8,617 nt of DNA from Thermococci archaeon (lineage in GTDB: Archaea; Methanobacteriota_B; Thermococci; Thermococcales; Thermococcaceae). Each line of letters begins with the position of its first letter. The first letter of the stretch is position 1. The notes below the pieces were generated by a model that was not told the origin of the DNA, searched no databases, and saw only the letters and a program-made list of their open reading frames with translations. The translations under genes and the position numbers were made by a program. Shown here one piece after another: positions 6,514 to 8,617 of this stretch. The DNA is taken from NCBI GenBank assembly GCA_003663535.1, contig QMUE01000040.1:1-8617 (forward strand), read 5' to 3'.

Positions 6514-6711
6514 TCATCCTTTCCTTCTTGCTATTGTGTCAGCGAGAAGTTCTCCATCAACCCCAACATTCTCAAGCTCGACCTCATGGATTATCACACT
6601 CACGTGGTGCACCTTATAAACTTCCCTAACAACTTAGGTTATTCTTCTCACGAGCTCCCTCTTGGTCTCCACATCAGCCTTCGGCCCGATAGAAAAAGCA
6701 ATAGCCGAGGG
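6514..6711 (-). pseudogene. Broken 4-oxalocrotonate tautomerase-like gene
   Basis: On the minus strand one frame from 6711 to the TGA at 6516-6514 spells a 65-codon protein of 4-OT type. It has a first residue proline (CCC, 6711-6709), then AFSIGPKADVETKRELVRRIT, an in-frame TAA (6636-6634), then VVREVYKVHHVSVIIHEVEL and a C-terminal ENVGVDGELLADTIARRKG. The KRELV helix, the VSVIIHE strand and the GELLAD end match 4-OT family members, which are small cytosolic enzymes using an N-terminal Pro1 to tautomerise enol/keto acids. Two lesions are visible. The codon before the proline is TCA, not a start, and position 26 is TAA where GAA (Glu) would fit, a one-base change. Everything else stays in frame, so inactivation looks recent. 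An upstream in-frame extension would bury the catalytic proline. No second tautomerase copy is in the window. Confidence 0.72.
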
Positions 6712-6807
6712 TGATGAGAGATTTCTTCCCTGAATCAAAAAACTCAAAAGAACTCGGTAAACAAGAGGATAGCAGAACTTGAAGGATTTGATTACTAGGG
6801 CGGGGGA

Positions 6808-6837
6808 ACCCACCCGAAAGGGCGAGGGTAGTTCATT
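6808..6837 (+). mobile_element. Possible right-end remnant of an IS200/IS605-type element
   Basis: GGGGGAACCCACCC (6802-6815) runs into a hairpin with inner stem CCC/GGG closed by a GAAA loop (6813-6822) and outer stem ACCC/GGGT (6808-6811, 6826-6829), followed by AGTTCATTAG. The GGGGAACCCACCC lead, the GGGT arm and the trailing GTAGTTCA resemble the 3' ends of IS200/IS605 elements carrying tnpB, as remembered from archaeal genomes. The arms are imperfect (A opposite CGA) and no tnpA or tnpB survives, so this would be a relic. An unrelated RNA hairpin is the alternative. Confidence 0.4.
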
Positions 6838-6881
6838 AGAAAAATCCTCCAAGAAAGACCTTTCAACTCACTTTTCCACAA

Positions 6882-6890
6882 TTTTAATAA
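6882..6890 (+). promoter_or_regulatory. Probable TATA box of the 270-aa protein gene
   Basis: TTTTAATAA at 6882-6890 lies about 25 bp before 6911, so the transcript would begin just ahead of the GAGGTGAT ribosome binding site (6912-6919), with a leader of about 13 nt. The upstream BRE is weak. The promoter sits within 50 bp of the hairpin relic. Confidence 0.5.
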
Positions 6891-6923
6891 AGTTAAGATA
6901 CAAAATTTAATGAGGTGATTTTC

Positions 6924-7736
6924 ATGAAAAGAGCCCTTGTAACCCTTACCCCAAGTGAAAGCAAACGCTTAATTGCCAAATCTGTTGTTGCCCTTGATGA
7001 AGTTCAAAATGCCCTTAAAAACGGTTTTGTTTACATAGCAACCGGAACCACAGCTGCTTACATTGCCGAGGAAATCTTAGAAGAGAAAATTGAAAAAGAA
7101 AAGTGGACTGTTGGAACAATAAGCAAAGGGAGAACCTGTGTTACCGCAAAGGCCACATGGCCAAAACATCTCGTCCTTTACAAAGGGAAGCCATTTGATG
7201 ACCCACTTGAGGCCTTAAAAGAAATGGGACCAGAAGATGTTTTCATCAAAGGAGCAAATGCCATAGACGTTAATTGGAATGTTGCGGTTTTTGCTGCAGC
7301 CTCTGATGGAGGGACAATTGGCAAAACATATGGTTGGACGATAACAAAGGGAGTCATTACGATAACCCCAATAAGCCTTGAGAAGTTCACTCCTACACCA
7401 GTTGAGATTAGTGCCAAACTTACAGGGATTCATTCTTTTGATTGGGGAACAGGCCTTTATGCTGCACTAGTTCCAATCCCACATGCCATTCCAGTTACGG
7501 AAGTGGAGGCCTATGACATCCTAGCTAACGTTGATGCAATCCCCATAGCCTCTGGAGGAGCCGGAGGCGCAGAAGGAAGCGTTACTCTTGTCCTAGAGGG
7601 CGATGACGAAGATATGGAGAGAGCTAAGGAGATTACAAAAGCCATCAAAGGTGAACCTCCTTTAGAACCATACACTGAAGACTGTTCTATATGTCCATTT
7701 GCGAAGATCTGTGGGATTGGGACAGGAGTGTTCTAA
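6924..7736 (+). CDS. Conserved-looking protein of unknown function with a cysteine-rich tail
   Basis: I do not recognise this 270-residue protein by name. It is soluble, with no signal peptide or membrane helix. Near the N-terminus a helix is followed by a strand and the loop VYIATGTTAAYIAEEIL (36-52), like the GTGST loop of NagB/RpiA/CoA-transferase-type folds; this is a tentative inference. Further glycine-rich loops are KGANAID (109-115), SDGGTIGKT (127-135) and SGGAGGAEGS (210-219). The tail has CSICPFAKIC (C254, C257, C263), and with C72 gives four cysteines that could bind a metal or Fe-S cluster. The start is ATG 6924, four bases after a strong GAGGTGAT site; the in-frame GTG at 6915 lies inside that site. 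It stands alone on the plus strand, convergent with the M24 gene (3-bp gap between stops). AT-rich codon use matches the chromosome rather than the MATE block. Confidence 0.85.
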   Translation: MKRALVTLTPSESKRLIAKSVVALDEVQNALKNGFVYIATGTTAAYIAEEILEEKIEKEKWTVGTISKGRTCVTAKATWPKHLVLYKGKPFDDPLEALKEMGPEDVFIKGANAIDVNWNVAVFAAASDGGTIGKTYGWTITKGVITITPISLEKFTPTPVEISAKLTGIHSFDWGTGLYAALVPIPHAIPVTEVEAYDILANVDAIPIASGGAGGAEGSVTLVLEGDDEDMERAKEITKAIKGEPPLEPYTEDCSICPFAKICGIGTGVF

Positions 7737-7739
7737 CTT

Positions 7740-8617
7740 TTAGTATTTCGTCACGTTTTCCAATTTTTTGCTCATTATAAAAGTATCTTCCTCTTTCACA
7801 GCTCCCTCGGGGATCATGAGCGGAGCATGAACCATTGCAAGTACCATGTTCTCCTTAACTTCCATCGCCCTATGGGGGACAACTATGGTCGTTATTGGGT
7901 CTTCCTCGATAAGCAAACCAACTCCATGCGCGTAGCCAGTGATATATGCATCAATAAGGCCCCTCTCCCGATATATTTTTTCGAGTTCTCTCTCAACGGC
8001 AATAAACTTAATCCCAGGCTTTGTCAGTTCTACAGCTTTTGTATAAGCTTCTTCCATAGCACTGAGTGCCAGCTTAGCTCTTTCATTTATATTGCCAACT
8101 GGGAAAGAACGGGACATGTTAACATAGTAGTGATCCCAATCGGCTCCAATAACCACCGTTACAACTTTTCCCTCTTTAATCTCTACATCTCTGAAGGGCT
8201 CTGCATGGGCCCTCGGAGTGGCAGAAACGTATACCTTGGGCTCTTCACTTCCATTAATCATGAGTTCCCTCACAATTTCCGCAGCAACTTCAAGCTCGCT
8301 TTTTCCGGGCTTTATTTCCTCCTCTGCCACTTTCATTCCTTTTTTCGCTATCTTTCCGGCCTTTCTTATATTTTCAAGCTCCCACTCATCCTTTATCATT
8401 CTAAGCTCCATAGAAAGTCCCCTTACATCGACAATTTCAATGCCAGGGTTTAGCTTTTTGAAGAGCTCGTAGAACAAAATATATGCATCTCTCTCAACAC
8501 TGAACTCCATTCCAACAGTGTTGAACCCGTTTTTCTTTATCCACATGGTTACATTGGCCATGAGCTCCTCCGTTTTTTGAAATTCTACTACATTTTCAAT
8601 CCAGCTCCTGCTTTTGA
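7740..8617 (-). CDS. M24 (Xaa-Pro peptidase/creatinase-fold) homologue lacking most metal ligands; 5' end cut by window
   Basis: The C-terminal half or more of a pita-bread-fold protein related to Xaa-Pro dipeptidases and aminopeptidase P. The frame is open through 8617 with no stop (codons before the Met at 8561 read ENVVEFQKTEEL), so the real start lies outside and residues here are counted from Met 8561. Landmarks are the linker MELRMIKDEWELENIRKAG, the SATPRAHAEP segment, GYAHGVGL and KEEDTF. Of the five metal ligands of prolidases, the first Asp is V137, the second Asp is N148 (in YYVNMSRSF), His is kept (H212), the first Glu is V244 and the second Glu is kept (E258). The active-site His after HGVG is E219. 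It probably cannot act as a dinuclear metallopeptidase and may be a creatinase-like hydrolase or a binding protein. Databases may still label it Xaa-Pro peptidase. Confidence 0.88.
   Translation of the reverse strand, partial: KSRSWIENVVEFQKTEELMANVTMWIKKNGFNTVGMEFSVERDAYILFYELFKKLNPGIEIVDVRGLSMELRMIKDEWELENIRKAGKIAKKGMKVAEEEIKPGKSELEVAAEIVRELMINGSEEPKVYVSATPRAHAEPFRDVEIKEGKVVTVVIGADWDHYYVNMSRSFPVGNINERAKLALSAMEEAYTKAVELTKPGIKFIAVERELEKIYRERGLIDAYITGYAHGVGLLIEEDPITTIVVPHRAMEVKENMVLAMVHAPLMIPEGAVKEEDTFIMSKKLENVTKY
7755..7769 (+). terminator. Oligo-T terminator of the 270-aa protein gene
   Basis: GTTTTCCAATTTTTT, ending in six T (7764-7769), lies 20-30 bp after the stop codon and inside the 3' end of the convergent M24 gene. 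This is a plausible archaeal termination signal for the plus-strand transcript. Confidence 0.4.

Larger units (their letters stand above)
6443..6923. other. 481-bp stretch without an intact gene (decayed DNA)
   Basis: This gap holds a T-rich end for the MATE transcript, a broken tautomerase gene on the minus strand (6514-6711), an IS200/IS605-like hairpin (6808-6829), and the promoter of the next gene (about 6882-6890). An A-rich stretch at 6483-6496 reads as a T-rich terminator on the minus strand just past the tautomerase stop. Between 6718 and 6795 a short plus-strand frame (lysine-, asparagine- and glutamine-rich, stop TAG at 6796-6798) could be the tail of another lost gene, but I do not recognise it. 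Confidence 0.6.

Noticed and set aside
6808..6829. Bacterial-style intrinsic terminator
   Set aside because: No T run follows the hairpin and no gene ends just before it on the plus strand.
7827..8453. 208-codon plus-strand open frame opposite the M24 gene
   Set aside because: It has no ribosome binding site, low-complexity composition and no family features; it is the antisense of a clearly coding region.
8559..8561. ATG at 8561 as the true start of the M24 gene
   Set aside because: The frame stays open without a stop to 8617, and a full-length prolidase-like protein needs a longer N-terminal domain. The Met is internal.
1..8617. tRNA, rRNA, CRISPR arrays or replication origin
   Set aside because: Nothing resembling a tRNA cloverleaf, rRNA segment, repeat-spacer array or origin repeat cluster was seen on either strand by eye.

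Overview
The window looks like chromosome of a hyperthermophilic archaeon of the order Thermococcales (Pyrococcus/Thermococcus); the genus cannot be settled from sequence alone. The signs are a ferritin and a MATE transporter that I recognise as close to the P. furiosus proteins, archaeal BRE/TATA promoters about 25 bp upstream of inferred transcription starts, very short leaders, and GGTGAT-type ribosome binding sites about four bases before the start codon.

Positions 1-4003 are a leftward run of AT-rich housekeeping genes. An E1-like ThiF/MoeB-family protein and the tRNA 4-thiouridine synthetase ThiI form one tight operon (sulfur transfer). Ferritin follows from its own promoter, then sufC-sufB (Fe-S cluster assembly, sufB cut by the window edge, 4-bp overlap). 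Iron storage, Fe-S assembly and tRNA thiolation thus sit side by side.

Positions 4087-6442 are a visibly more GC-rich block. It holds a small flavodoxin (leftward) divergent from a MarR-type regulator, which overlaps a MATE efflux pump gene by 4 bp (rightward). A perfect 16-bp palindrome lies directly against the MarR start codon at the predicted transcription start, so it is a likely autoregulatory operator. The block looks like an acquired cassette.

Positions 6443-6923 have no intact gene. They contain a broken 4-oxalocrotonate-tautomerase-like gene (start lost, one in-frame TAA) and a hairpin resembling the right end of an IS200/IS605 element. Decay here fits a transfer or insertion hotspot.

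Positions 6924-7736 encode a 270-aa protein I do not recognise, with a CxxCx5C tail and a possible NagB/RpiA-like N-terminal loop. Convergent with it is the 3' part of an M24 (Xaa-Pro peptidase-like) gene that runs off the right edge and has lost most metal-binding residues.

The points most worth a second look are the SufC Walker A Lys-to-Arg change, the metal-ligand-poor M24 protein, the MarR palindrome with its divergent flavodoxin/MATE cassette, the tautomerase pseudogene, and the unassigned 270-aa protein.
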